DNA of 64,000 nt, taken from NCBI GenBank assembly GCA_963575645.1, contig OY754473.1, positions 558,001-622,000 of the forward strand, read 5' to 3'. The position numbers and the translations under genes are program-made. This document shows positions 55,370 through 64,000 of this stretch, one piece after another. The notes beneath the pieces are model-generated. The model was given only the letters and a program-made list of their open reading frames with translations, ran no database searches and was not told where the DNA came from. Positions within the stretch are counted from its first letter, which is position 1. The number at the start of each line of letters is the position of its first letter. The DNA is from Xanthostigma xanthostigma (taxonomy: Eukaryota > Arthropoda > Insecta > Raphidioptera > Raphidiidae).

Positions 55370-56815
55370 CTAATAGTGTTCGAGCTTCGATCCGAACACT
55401 TCTAAGAATTGTTTGCGAAGTCGCTTCTGTCGCCTTTTCTCCTTCTTTTGGATAGTTGTTAGTTTGGCAGCTTTGGATATAGTGTTCGGGGTAGTTTTTT
55501 GTACAGCTTTAGAATGATCTTCGAGCGTCGATCCGAATACTTCTAAGAAAATTTTGCGAAGCCGCTTCTGTCGCCTTTTCTCCCTCTTTTGGATAGTTGT
55601 TAGTTTGGCAGCTTTGGATATAGTGTTCGGGGTAGTTTTTTGTACAGCTTTAGAATGATCTTCGAGCGTCGATCCGAATACTTCTAAGAAAAGTTTGCGA
55701 AGCCGCTTCTGTCGCCTTTTCTCCCTCTTTTGGATAGTTGTTAGTTTGGCAGCTTTGGATATAGTGTTCGGGGTAGTTTTTTGTACAGCTTTAGAATGAT
55801 CTTCGAGCGTTGATCCGAATACTTCTAAGAATAGTTTGCGAAGCCGCTTCTGTCGCCTTTTCTCCCTCTTTTGGATAGTTGTTAGTTTGGCAGCTTTGGA
55901 TATAGTGTTCGGGGTAGTTTTTTGTACAGCTTTAAAATGATCTTCGAGCGTCGATCCGATTACTTCTAAGAAAATTTTGCGAAGCCGCTTCTGTCGCCTT
56001 TTCTCCCTCTTTTGGATAGTTGTTAGTTTGGCAGCTTTGGATATAGTGTTCGGGGTAGTTTTTTGTACAGCTTTAGAATGATCTTCGAGCGTCGATCCGA
56101 ATACTTCTAAGAAAAGTTTGCGAAGCCGCTTCTGTCGCCTTTTCTCCCTCTTTTGGATAGTTGTTAGTTTGGCAGCTTTGGATATAGTGTTCGGGGTAGT
56201 TTTTTGTACAGCTTTAAAATGATCTTCGAGCGTCGATCCGATTACTTCTAAGAAAATTTTGCGAAGCCGCTTCTGTCGCCTTTTCTCCCTCTTTTGGATA
56301 GTTGTTAGTTTGGCAGCTTTGGATATAGTGTTCGGGGTAGTTTTTTGTACAGCTTTAGAATGATCTTCGAGCGTCGATCCGAATACTTCTAAGAAAAGTT
56401 TGCGAAGCCGCTTCTGTCGCCTTTTCTCCCTCTTTTGGATAGTTGTTAGTTTGGCAGCTTTGGATATAGTGTTCGGGGTAGTTTTTTGTACAGCTTTAGA
56501 ATGATCTTCGAGCGTCGATCCGAATACTTCTAAGAAAATTTTGCGAAGCCGCTTCTGTCGCCTTTTCTCCCTCTTTTGGATAGTTGTTAGTTTGGCAGCT
56601 TTGGATATAGTGTTCGGGGTAGTTTTTTGTACAGCTTTAGAATGATCTTCGAGCGTCGATCCGAATACTTCTAAGAAAAGTTTGCGAAGCCGCTTCTGTC
56701 GCCTTTTCTCCCTCTTTTGGATAGTTGTTAGTTTGGCAGCTTTGGATATAGTGTTCGGGGTAGTTTTTTGTACAGCTTTAGATACAGTTTTCGGCGTTGT
56801 TTTTGAAGTTTGCAT
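55370..56815 (-). CDS. Basic tandem-repeat protein, ten 47-residue units
   Basis: A 481-codon ORF. The unit is exactly 141 bases: a marker word (GTACAGCTTT) recurs at 55501 and every 141 bases to 56770. Each unit has a Thr/Ser-rich linker (KTTPNTISKAAKLTT), a basic block KREKRRQKRLRK like a nuclear signal or helix, and a hydrophobic-acidic end, FLEVFGSTLEDH. L/I before FLE and F/I in the VFG position vary in partly alternating fashion, so the array grew by multi-unit duplication. ATG 56815 has A at -3 and a non-repeat start (MQTSKTTPKTVS); the last unit diverges (QFLEVFGSKLEHY) before the stop. Either a real repetitive DNA/RNA-binding protein or a satellite that happens to be open. Confidence 0.55.
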   Translation of the reverse strand: MQTSKTTPKTVSKAVQKTTPNTISKAAKLTTIQKREKRRQKRLRKLFLEVFGSTLEDHSKAVQKTTPNTISKAAKLTTIQKREKRRQKRLRKIFLEVFGSTLEDHSKAVQKTTPNTISKAAKLTTIQKREKRRQKRLRKLFLEVFGSTLEDHSKAVQKTTPNTISKAAKLTTIQKREKRRQKRLRKIFLEVIGSTLEDHFKAVQKTTPNTISKAAKLTTIQKREKRRQKRLRKLFLEVFGSTLEDHSKAVQKTTPNTISKAAKLTTIQKREKRRQKRLRKIFLEVIGSTLEDHFKAVQKTTPNTISKAAKLTTIQKREKRRQKRLRKLFLEVFGSTLEDHSKAVQKTTPNTISKAAKLTTIQKREKRRQKRLRKLFLEVFGSTLEDHSKAVQKTTPNTISKAAKLTTIQKREKRRQKRLRKIFLEVFGSTLEDHSKAVQKTTPNTISKAAKLTTIQKKEKRRQKRLRKQFLEVFGSKLEHY

Positions 56816-57043
56816 TTTATTTTGATAAATTTTCTAAAACATAACACAAAAAAATATTAATTTTATATAGTTTTTAATAACTAAGTATGTATTATTTAAA
56901 CAGAAAAAAAAAATCAATATAACATTTCATATAAGTAGCGTATTTTCCAGCAGTATATCTGATTCGTTGGAATGAGTGTACCTATACAGCTATATTATAT
57001 GTAAGTATGTTTGTGTGTGTAGTTAAAAAAATATTGTCTGAAG

Positions 57044-57477
57044 TTAAATTATTTGGCTAAATTTCAATCGTTCATCATGTCTAAATTGTTTTAGTTCTTT
57101 TTTAGTGTAGTATTGTTTTTCGTCTGGCGATTTTCTAAGGGTTTTTCGGTTCGTAAAGTCTGGTTGTGTTAGGTGTGATGAATTGAAATAAGGTTCGGCA
57201 TCCCAATTTTCATCACATTTTATGTCTAGGTTTGTTATAGGTAAAAGGTGGTCGAGTGTCTTTGGAGTTTCCCTTAGGTCTTTATAATCAGTGCAATTTT
57301 GTTCATGGTAATCCAAATCTCTTGGGTGAACGATATGATTATAATTAAATTTGCATACCACCCAAGGAGTATTTGGATTTTGTTTCTTACATTTAACATA
57401 GTGTATGCCATCCTACTGCTTAGAACGACATGTGCCCTATTGAAATAGCAGGTTGAATATTGTGTTTGATTTTGCAT
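57044..57477 (-). CDS. GTSF1/Asterix-like protein with two CHHC zinc fingers, one frameshift
   Basis: GTSF1-family proteins bind Piwi-piRNA complexes and are needed for transposon silencing. Start ATG 57477 follows a good acceptor (TGTTTTTCAG). Finger 1, CYFNRAHVVLSSR, reaches its His and last Cys (HYVKC) only after a one-base frameshift near 57425; the spacing is then C-x5-H-x9-H-x3-C. Finger 2 is perfect: CKFNYNHIVHPRDLDYHEQNC with C-x5-H-x9-H-x3-C. After it comes CDENWDAEPYFN, a Trp in an acidic context as in the Piwi-binding tails of the family, then a basic end (KKELKQFRHDERLKF). About 144 residues, a normal length. The frameshift may be real decay or a sequence error. Retained 5'UTR intron argues against a retrocopy. 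Confidence 0.75.
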
Positions 57478-57660
57478 CTGAAAAACACAGTTGTAAAAAT
57501 AAAAAAAAAATCTCTTCTAACCAACCGCTAGTTGACAATTGAAAATTATAAATAACAAATAAACAGTTAAAATATATACTCACATTTATTTTATAATAAA
57601 CTCACTCAAAAACTTTTTGTATTACACTGATCAAATACTATTCACACTTCAGTAATTCAG
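57478..57660 (-). other. 5'UTR exon and intron of the GTSF1-like gene
   Basis: On the minus strand ATAAAATAAAT is followed by a GTGAGT donor at about 57583, and the acceptor TTTTTCAG lies just before ATG 57477; intron about 105 bases. The transcript start is unknown. Confidence 0.55.
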
Positions 57661-57717
57661 AAGGATTAACGAATTTATAAAATTAAAAAAGGGACAGGTT
57701 CTGTCCTTAGTGATTAT

Positions 57718-57951
57718 TTAATTATTGTCTCTTTCTTTTCGATAATCAAATGACCCACTTCCTCTTTTCAGTAGTATTTTATCACTTTCTAAAGGACATT
57801 TGCCTATTATTATATCAGCCCTTAACGTCTCTATATGGTAACGTGTTTCAGTATTGCAGGAATGAGCCAGTCTAGGAAATTTACCTCTTGCAAAACTATG
57901 TAACCATTTGGTTACATTGACCCATAGAGGGTTAAAACATGTGTGATCCAC
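57718..57951 (-). CDS. Hypothetical 77-codon ORF
   Basis: MDHTCFNPLWVNVTKWLHSF, then HSCNTETRYHIETLRADIII and KCPLESDKILLKRGSGSFDY. Composition and conserved-looking Cys/His/Trp suggest a real coding exon, probably a fragment of a larger gene; I do not recognise it. It lies upstream of the GTSF1-like gene on the same strand. Confidence 0.35.
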   Translation of the reverse strand: MDHTCFNPLWVNVTKWLHSFARGKFPRLAHSCNTETRYHIETLRADIIIGKCPLESDKILLKRGSGSFDYRKERDNN

Positions 57952-57982
57952 AACTGGCTGAGAGTAACTTCCAAATATTTAT

Positions 57983-58192
57983 ATGCCAAGAGGATCTGTA
58001 GATCAAGAAGATATTGACGATGGACTTTTTACACCGGGATCTTGGCGAAATGAAACAACAATTTTTTCTCGTTCTATCTCTGGAGGTGCAAATAATCGTA
58101 CCGCAAGGCAAGCAAGAGAACGTAAAGACACACTTTGTCAGTATTTTATGGGAGAAGGAGCCGTTCCGTGGCAGGACCGAATGATATTTTAA
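57983..58192 (+). pseudogene. Harbinger nuclease C-terminal fragment
   Basis: DGLFTPGSWRNETTIFSRSI then ARQARERKDTLCQYFMGEGA and VPWQ with a stop soon after. R-E-x-R-x-x-L-x-x-YF...VPWQ is the usual end of HARBI1-like proteins. Confidence 0.75.
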
Positions 58193-58260
58193 TTCATTTC
58201 ATCAATGTGCATTGTGCACTTACTATTACTATAACATAAACATTTTAAATATACTTACTG

Positions 58261-58597
58261 TTAAATTATCCTGTGTCGGTCTTTTGTTTTCCAGACCATG
58301 GAGAAAAGCGAACATTTCTTGGAACCCCTTTACATTCGACACATACACGCCGTCTGTCCCAGCTCCCGATTTTTTCGAATCTTTGATTTTCTTCAATTCC
58401 TGTGAATAAGTTCAGCGGAGTGTCCTAATTTTGTTTTTTATTTCTGCAATTCCAAACCCTGTTATTCCCATTATTTCTTCAATCTCTTTGAAAGCTGCTT
58501 GGCGGGCATTCCTATCTTTGTAAATATCAACCTTCGTGTTCCACAAACATTATCTTGCTCTATACTCCTGCACAAATTTTAACCGCGACAATGCCAT
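58261..58597 (-). pseudogene. Harbinger MADF partner protein
   Basis: ATG 58597: MALSRLKFVQEYRAR, a stop in place of a codon, then LWNTKVDIYKDRNARQAAFK, EIEEIMGITGFGIAEIKNKI, a second stop, then YSQELKKIKDSKKSGAGTDG and FAFLHGLENKR. This is a full MADF domain. A GTAAGT donor follows NLT at about 58261, so a BESS-bearing exon is missing. Two stops make it dead. Confidence 0.8.
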
Positions 58598-58874
58598 TTT
58601 AAAATGTTTGTTTTTATATTATTTTAAATTTCTTCAAAGAATACTAAACAAGACAACCACACTGTACTAAACTGGAATTGTCCAGACGGGTTTGGTGCAC
58701 GTTTTAGTTGCTATGACGCGTGGTGGGGGACCAACTTGCTTTAGTGAATAGGATGACAATCCAGCTATTTGACTAAAACTTTTACTTAAACGCCACTACT
58801 TTACTATTCTAAACTGCTCACACAATGCAAGTAGCTAAATTTAGTTACTTGCTTTAGCTACTACAGCTGTGTAA

Positions 58875-59086
58875 AGCGGTCTTAAATTACAAACGGTAAC
58901 AATTGTTTTCTTTCATAGTTTTTAAATTTAAAAATATTTCCGGGACTTTCTCTCCCTAATCGATCTTTTTTTAACTCTGAAGTAGGCAAATTATGTGTGT
59001 GTGTGGTTCTTTAGAGAAAATGAGGCCCCGTGGTTCGTCAACTCCACAGTATTTCGTGACTCCAAACTCTTTCTCTAAAGTTTTGT
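58875..59086. other. Flank of the Tc1 element
   Basis: No gene; near 59000-59080 the sequence GAGGCCCCGTGG and on is probably the 3' part of the Tc1 element. Confidence 0.4.
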
Positions 59087-60131
59087 GTCTTAGTACCTCG
59101 TGTTGCCGCCTCGACTTCGAATCACAGCCTGTAATCTTTCAGGCATGTTCGAAATGCAATTTCGTATCATTGTTTGCGAAATTCTTCGCCATATTTGAAT
59201 TAGCGCCCGCAACCGACGCCCCATAATATCTCAAACATGTTCAATGGGGTTAAGATCTGGGCTCATCGGTGGGTGTCTTAGCAAAGTAATGTCGTGTCGC
59301 TCGAAAAACCAACGGGGTGACATTCGCTGTATGAGGGTGAGCATTATCTTGCATAAAAATGAATCCCCGCGTGTTTTGTCGTCGAGGCAACACAACAAGT
59401 CGCAAGATTTGGTCGATGTAACGCCTTGCATTCAGGTTTTCGTGGATAACGACTAGTCGAGTCCGCCAAAATCGAGAAATTCCAGCCCAAACCATTACCG
59501 AACCGCCATCATACGCCGCTATGGGACGAGTAAAGTTCCCTGAAAAACGCTCTCCCTGACGACGCCAAACTCGGGGTATTCTGTCATTGCCATACAGACA
59601 GAATCGAGACTGGTCAGGGAATAAAACATTATTCCACTGTCTCATGATCGAATTGGCATGTTGACGAGCGTACGCAAGACGAGCTCGACGATGTGCGGCT
59701 GTTAGCATTGGCACACGGGCGGCACTTCGGGATCGCAATCCAGTCTCACCAAGACGATTGGTTACGGTTTGCCGGGAAATATTTCGCGGCCGCCGTCGTC
59801 CTTGTTGCTGCTGCCGACGGTTTGGAAAATCTTGGGCCACAACATGTACATGGACAAAAGGCTCTTGGCGTTCACGTCGAACGATCAATCTGTCATCTTG
59901 ACGTTCACGTCGAACGATCAATTTGTCGTCTCGGCGTGTGGTTACACGACGTCGACCTTGTCCAGCACGTTTGTCAAATGCATTAGTTTCCCGATAGCGG
60001 TTGTAGGCTCGAGATACGACCGAGGAACTAACGCCAAGTCGATTGCCGACATCCCGATACGTATGCCCTTCTTGGACGAGAGTCACTAGCTGAGCGACTT
60101 CTGGTGCAGATAAATGCCGTCGTCTAGGCAT
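59087..60131 (-). pseudogene. Tc1-like transposase with internal duplication, stop and frameshift
   Basis: ATG 60131 starts MPRRRHLSAPEVAQLVTLVQ, a normal Tc1 helix-turn-helix start. DDKLIVRRERQ is tandemly duplicated (about 33 bases, 59885-59950). The first catalytic motif is VLFPDQSRFCLY, where SDE is replaced by PDQ; FMQDNAHPHTA has the second Asp; after a frameshift near 59330, SPDLNPIEHV has the third acidic residue, followed by TGA in place of Trp (59231), then DIMGRRLRAL in frame. The C-terminal end runs to about 59087. Recently inactivated copy. Confidence 0.88.
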
Positions 60132-60299
60132 GAGAAAAATTGAAGTCTACAAAAACTTTTGATCAATTTTTTTCACTAGAATTACAAAAAAGGGTAGCCA
60201 GCTTTTGAGAAACAAAAGAATTTTCTTTATGCAGATTACTCCTTATATGAGAGCTAAACGAAACAGTAGACACTTCAACGCGACAGACTTCACATAAGC
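60132..60299. other. 5' part of the Tc1 element and flank
   Basis: No gene; TIR not delimited. Confidence 0.3.
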
Positions 60300-60600
60300 G
60301 AGTGTTCTTGTTATTGACTTTTTGTCTTTTTTATTAGACGATGTTGATGGTTTAACGTCATCAACTGACCGCTTCATGTTATCTGTGCTGTTTGAAGGAG
60401 CTACAACGACTGAACTATTGACTGATTTTGTGAGCTTTATTAAATTATGAGATAATACGTATAGTCCACATACAATGCATTCGAGAAAAGCGTCCTTGAA
60501 ATTGATCGCGTGATTCTTTTAATGAATATTTTTATTGTCAAATCGCGTAAACACTTTTTTTTACAAATACTACACTCAAACATTTTCAAATAAAATATAT
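60300..60600 (-). pseudogene. C2H2-like zinc-finger fragment
   Basis: With shifts, the minus strand reads FECSICKKKC, INFKDAFLECIVCGLYVLSH, then a Ser-rich, basic linker (NMKRSVDDVKPSTSSNKKDK). Probably a two-Cys, two-His finger array of the same element as the next entry. Confidence 0.4.
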
Positions 60601-60639
60601 TGAGATTATAGTTAAAAAATTCTTCAAGCAGTAATGTTC

Positions 60640-61273
60640 CCGTTGTCCTGCGGTAACGTACAGTGAATTTACATGTGTCGGACCAACAATTTTGGACTTG
60701 TCATTTTCTCGCTCAAACATTAACGCTAATGCTATTTAACCGTTCAAACTTGAAAATATCTTTTATTGATACTGGAAACTCGATGTTGGCAAAATTAAGT
60801 GTATCGGAATACTGCACGTATTTAGATATTCTTTTAGCATTATCCATCGCCGGATATAGAGCTGATAATATAGCCCATTTATAGCAAAACTTATCGGAAC
60901 TTTGGAGATTCAAAACCGAATGACGATCTCTAATATTTTTGGTAAGTCTACGTGCATCGATCCTCGCAATGGTGTATATTTATTGATATTGACCTCTAAG
61001 CAAAACACTTTTTTCAGACCAACCTGAACCTCGACCCTCAAATTCTTGGCTTTGAGTCCTTACTTCAGAAGTGAACTTTTTATAAACATCTTTAATATTA
61101 TCTGATGTTGTAACTCTACGGTTCTTTGTGTTGAATGATTTTATATCGCTTATACATTCATCAATAGCATTTTTTTCATAAATAGCGAATAGCTCTACAT
61201 TTATTTTAACCGCATTACGCTGATTAATATAATTGATAATTACTTTTGAAAATTTATGTTCTATTTCAGTCAT
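60640..61273 (-). pseudogene. Polinton/Maverick-like polymerase-associated protein, N-terminal region
   Basis: Minus-strand ORF 61273-60980 (FSKVIINYINQRNAVKINVE, DIKSFNTKNRRV, EFEGRGSGWSEKSVLL) continues after a frameshift in 60913-60713 (LQSSDKFCYKWAILSALYPA, NFANIEFPVSIKDIFKFERL). This is the N-terminal region that precedes a family-B DNA polymerase in large repetitive elements of insects. The polymerase motifs themselves are not in the window. Polinton-like elements are virus-related; this copy is a broken genomic fragment. Confidence 0.6.
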
Positions 61274-61936
61274 AAAATCATCAATAGAGGCATACTGGAT
61301 CGAATCAGATATCTGATAGCTGGCAATTTTTTATATTTGAAAGCTGTTTGCAAAACACGCTGTTAACTGGCCACCGGAAGGGGTCACTGGGATCCTGCCC
61401 GGTTAGGCCGGTTAGAGTTCTATTGATCAGGTGACTTCGGGCTTTACTGCGATAGTTGGGTGGGGTATAAATAATAATCAACCATAATAGTTAGAACAAT
61501 ATATTTGCATAAAAAGATGAAAGAATTAGAACAATAATAAGGATTAATAAAGGAGAAGAATAGTACTTACATGATATTGTTGGATCAATCAGGAATAGAA
61601 CTGTACTACTTACATAATTATCACCATAACTACACAATTTCCAACTAGGCTACTTATGAACGGCCTTTGTATGCTGTTTCCTCACTGACTGCTGACTTAC
61701 TGACCGACTCCACTCACTGCCGTGATGGGCGTTTTTCACATGCGAGCTTGTCGCATTCTCGCTTGGATATCTCTTAGTTTGGGTGTGGGAGGCATTCGGG
61801 TGATTTGAACAGACGGGGGATATCTGTCATGTTAGATATGGGGGGAAATAATTGGAGTGCTCTCTGATTTACTGGATGATGCTCCTCGCTCATCTATAAT
61901 GGACTCTATACATTCTGCTATACTCCCCATGATCTC
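61274..61936 (-). repeat. Possible LTR region
   Basis: On the minus strand the stretch from about 61832 (TGACAGATATCCCCCGTCTG) to about 61457 (TTATTTATACCCCA) has TG...CA ends and a mixed, promoter-like composition, downstream of the envelope-like ORF. An LTR is likely but the ends are uncertain, as no second copy is in the window. Confidence 0.35.
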
Positions 61937-62704
61937 TTACTTGACGTCTTGCTTCACAATGTCCAGTTCGATAGATTTCTTGATCCTTTTATTTTCCCGG
62001 CAAGTAGTGATGGTGTCAATCATAATGTGGAACCTACCAGATCCTACCAGCAGTTTCACCGTGAGAACCATTAAATATACAGTCATAACTCCTAAAAGAA
62101 ATCCTCCCGTTATAGGAATCCATGTGGCTTTGCACTTATCAATGATTTCGTTATGGTAGCAGAAAATACAATCATCACATCTCTCCATAGGACTATAAAC
62201 TGCCCCATCACAGTCTCTACAGGTATATTTGATGAGTCCATACCACCTACCTGGAAGTGCCAAGCTAGAATTAGTTACGAAAGATCTATCAGTGCCTAAT
62301 AGATGGATGATACATTCAGCAGGTTGGTTCAACTGCTAGAACTCTTGGGCACGTTTTCTTAATCGACGAAGAAGTAGTTGCGGAGTTTAACTGTGAATTT
62401 ATCCCGACAATTAGAAGAAAGAGGTAACATTCTTACTACACTTCTTATCTTATTATAGTCCATCGGGTGTTTTGCTCTCTGTTATCTCTATTCTCTATTG
62501 CATCCTCATCGATAATCGCCATAGAGGTCGGTTTGCTAACAGTTTCGCGGAATAGATATTATATTTGGTCATCAACAGGACATTATGGTTAAATATTTCA
62601 TCAACGTACACTGGAATCACTTGATGAAATACTCGGCGGTCTTCCGGGATGACGCCCACATAATTACAATAGATTTGGTCTAATGACGTCGATAATTGAC
62701 TCAT
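61937..62704 (-). pseudogene. Envelope-like protein remnant of an LTR retroelement
   Basis: ORF 62332-61937 has six or more cysteines in residues 38-67, a hydrophobic membrane segment at about residues 71-96, and a basic-to-acidic cytoplasmic tail: the C-terminal end of a viral-type membrane glycoprotein. ORF 62704-62495 upstream on the same strand may be the preceding part of the same or of an adjacent gene, with stops or an intron between. No fusion peptide or N-terminal part is seen. Which retroelement family it belongs to is not clear. Confidence 0.45.
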
Positions 62705-63783
62705 TTAACATCGCTGTAAAAAGAATCTTATGCTATATTAGCTTTGTGCGCGTTGCTACGTGTATGTGCAGACATATTTTTTACAAATATATTACAAATC
62801 TCACAATCATTATCGGCAGTCTGTGTGAGAGGCGTAGAATTTTATATTTTGGCTGTCATAAACTTCTTCCTGTTTAAGCACTTTACATTTTATTGGATTC
62901 GAAGACGTGTTTGAAAGTTTACGTTTCGACGGATTCAAAAATGTCGAGCAAGAATGTTTTGCATGTGGATATTTATCTATATTTTTGGATTACCAATATA
63001 TTTGAAGTTATAACATATACTTTTTTTATTTAATATATTTTACAAAGAAAATTACTTAAGTAGATTCCATTCAAAGTTACAAGAAATGCAAAACAGTTGT
63101 TACACGTCTCACGTTCGTTCATCCTCCTGCTGCCGCTATACTACTACTGTCGCGTCCGGTAGCGTCTTGCGTATCTTACTCTTGAACCCGGCGTTCTTTA
63201 AGACGGCTGGGTCTGAGATTAGCATTATCGTCAGTGGCGGAGATTTGTTCCGTACATAGTATACTTTTCTCTGTCAGGAGATGCCTACAGTAGTTTGCGA
63301 TACCTTTTCCGCATTCCACCTTGTATAACTGGAAGAATAACTTATTGAAGTGTGCCAAGGCCTTTATGATAATTTAAAGGAAAAATATTTAAAGGTATGT
63401 GTTAATAAATATTATTGAGCAATTTATGAATTAATTTCGAAATAACTTTATTTATATTGTGGAGCTATAAAAGTAAAAACCTAAATCATTACATTTAGTT
63501 TAATACATTGAATGAGCTATAAAAATCTTGGGCACTTTGTGATGAAGAAAAGTTATTTTCAAAGGCAGTTGGTAATGGCATTGGAGTGGAGCAGAATGAA
63601 GTACTTTATTACTTTATTATATAGGTGGGTTCATTATAAGAAAATTATTAACAAAAATTTGAAAAATCGAGGGGGATTGGTTACACTGTCTGAAACTGTA
63701 TTTAAAATTATTAAAGTAAAGTCCTTTTCGTGCGGTTGCTTCGTTCAGTGCCATTCAACTAACGGCGCGCTTGGAATCTTTGT
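62705..63783. other. No confident gene
   Basis: Short ORFs with no known motif. 63090-63250 is less AT-rich (CTCCTGCTGCCGCTATACTA and on) than its surroundings, but I see no gene in it. Confidence 0.35.
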
Positions 63784-64000
63784 ACTTGATGGGTAGGGCA
63801 TTACATGTGACCACTGGTTTATTTCGTCCATATCCTGAATATTTGCAATTGATTTACGGATCTCGCTTTTCAATAGCCCTCTGTAATAATCCGATTTTGA
63901 AGTTTTTAATTCCAACGCTACGTATTTTCCTAAGCGATCAAAATCGTCTTTCGGTTTCTTCATAATTTCAATGGCTTCCTTCAGAACATTGTCATCATCT
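63784..64000 (-). pseudogene. BESS-like C-terminus of a Harbinger MADF partner, runs off the window
   Basis: The minus-strand reading starts beyond 64000: DDDNVLKEAIEIMKKPKDDF, then GKYVALELKTSKSDYYRGLL and KSEIRKSIANI. F-D-x-h-G-x-h-V-A-x-E-L is the BESS motif. The internal Met at 63963 is not the true start. Confidence 0.6.

Larger units (their letters stand above)
57983..58874. mobile_element. Harbinger remnant with convergent genes
   Basis: Contains the end of the nuclease on + (57983-58192) and the MADF partner on - (58261-58597). The right end, read on the minus strand from about 58874, starts TAAGACCGCTTTACACAGCT with repeated AGCTAC/AGTAACTAAA words, probably the TIR. The left end is missing. 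Confidence 0.6.

Noticed and set aside
59244..60089. Several plus-strand ORFs of 70-106 codons
   Set aside because: Antisense of the Tc1 transposase.
1..64000. CRISPR array, bacterial operon or prophage
   Set aside because: The tandem arrays have no spacers, and introns, LTRs, Helitron ends and eukaryotic transposases show a eukaryotic genome.

Overview
This is AT-rich eukaryotic DNA, almost certainly from an arthropod and probably an insect with a large repeat-rich genome. The transposon families (Tc1/mariner, DUF4817-type mariner, PIF/Harbinger with MADF/BESS partner genes, piggyBac, pogo/Tigger, hAT, Merlin/ISXO2, MULE with FLYWCH finger, Helitron ends, Penelope-like, Jockey-like, Gypsy and Copia elements, a Polinton-like polymerase) are the mix seen in insects. 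Spliceosomal introns are visible. There are no operons, ribosome-binding sites, rRNA or tRNA genes that I can see. The order or species cannot be fixed from this sequence.

Almost all coding sequence is transposon-derived and most of it is broken. 0.7-6.3 kb: a hAT 3' end, then a MULE element (about 1567-6273) with minisatellite-like terminal inverted repeats, a 13-copy 83-bp array, and a FLYWCH-MULE transposase with one intron and one frameshift. 6.7-8.2 kb: a non-LTR reverse transcriptase with a perfect 331-bp tandem duplication, next to a Penelope-like GIY-YIG fragment. 8.8-10.5 kb: a 450-bp inverted duplication of an unrecognised coding sequence and an unknown basic/acidic ORF. 11.3-16.4 kb: a DUF4817-type mariner with its catalytic core deleted, a pogo tail, a 602-bp palindrome, a truncated mariner and a hAT tail. 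16.6-24.1 kb: Harbinger pieces, Gypsy and Penelope fragments, two piggyBac fragments, a decayed Gypsy gag-protease, another Harbinger. 24.2-34.3 kb: a complete-looking LTR (24817-25635) with gag downstream interrupted by a hAT MITE with an 8-bp target duplication, then Merlin, Gypsy integrase, pogo with a hAT nested inside, more Gypsy, and Copia. 34.3-37.8 kb: a unit with roughly 190-bp terminal inverted repeats carrying an EADT/PIN-nuclease-like gene of unknown function, itself interrupted by an intact Tc1 element (34796-36439).

37.8-50 kb: pogo pieces, long gene-poor stretches, two Helitron ends head-to-tail (44488-45523), a non-LTR RNase H, and a Harbinger miniature (49016-49804) inserted into a Tc1 gene. 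50.9-54.2 kb: piggyBac, Harbinger, Copia gag and an unclassified repeat ORF, all on the minus strand. 54.6-58.9 kb: the least transposon-like stretch. It holds a Q/T/P-rich ORF, a 481-codon ORF made of ten 47-aa basic repeats, a GTSF1/Asterix-like double CHHC zinc-finger gene with a 5'UTR intron and one frameshift, and a Harbinger with convergent genes. 59-64 kb: a Tc1 pseudogene, a Polinton-like polymerase remnant, an envelope-like ORF of an LTR element, and a BESS tail running off the window.

The genes do not form a shared pathway; the organisation is nested insertion. The items I rate highest are the GTSF1-like piRNA-pathway gene among transposons, the EADT-family unit with long inverted repeats, the intact Tc1 with IR/DR ends, the MULE with tandem-repeat termini, and the 47-aa repeat ORF.
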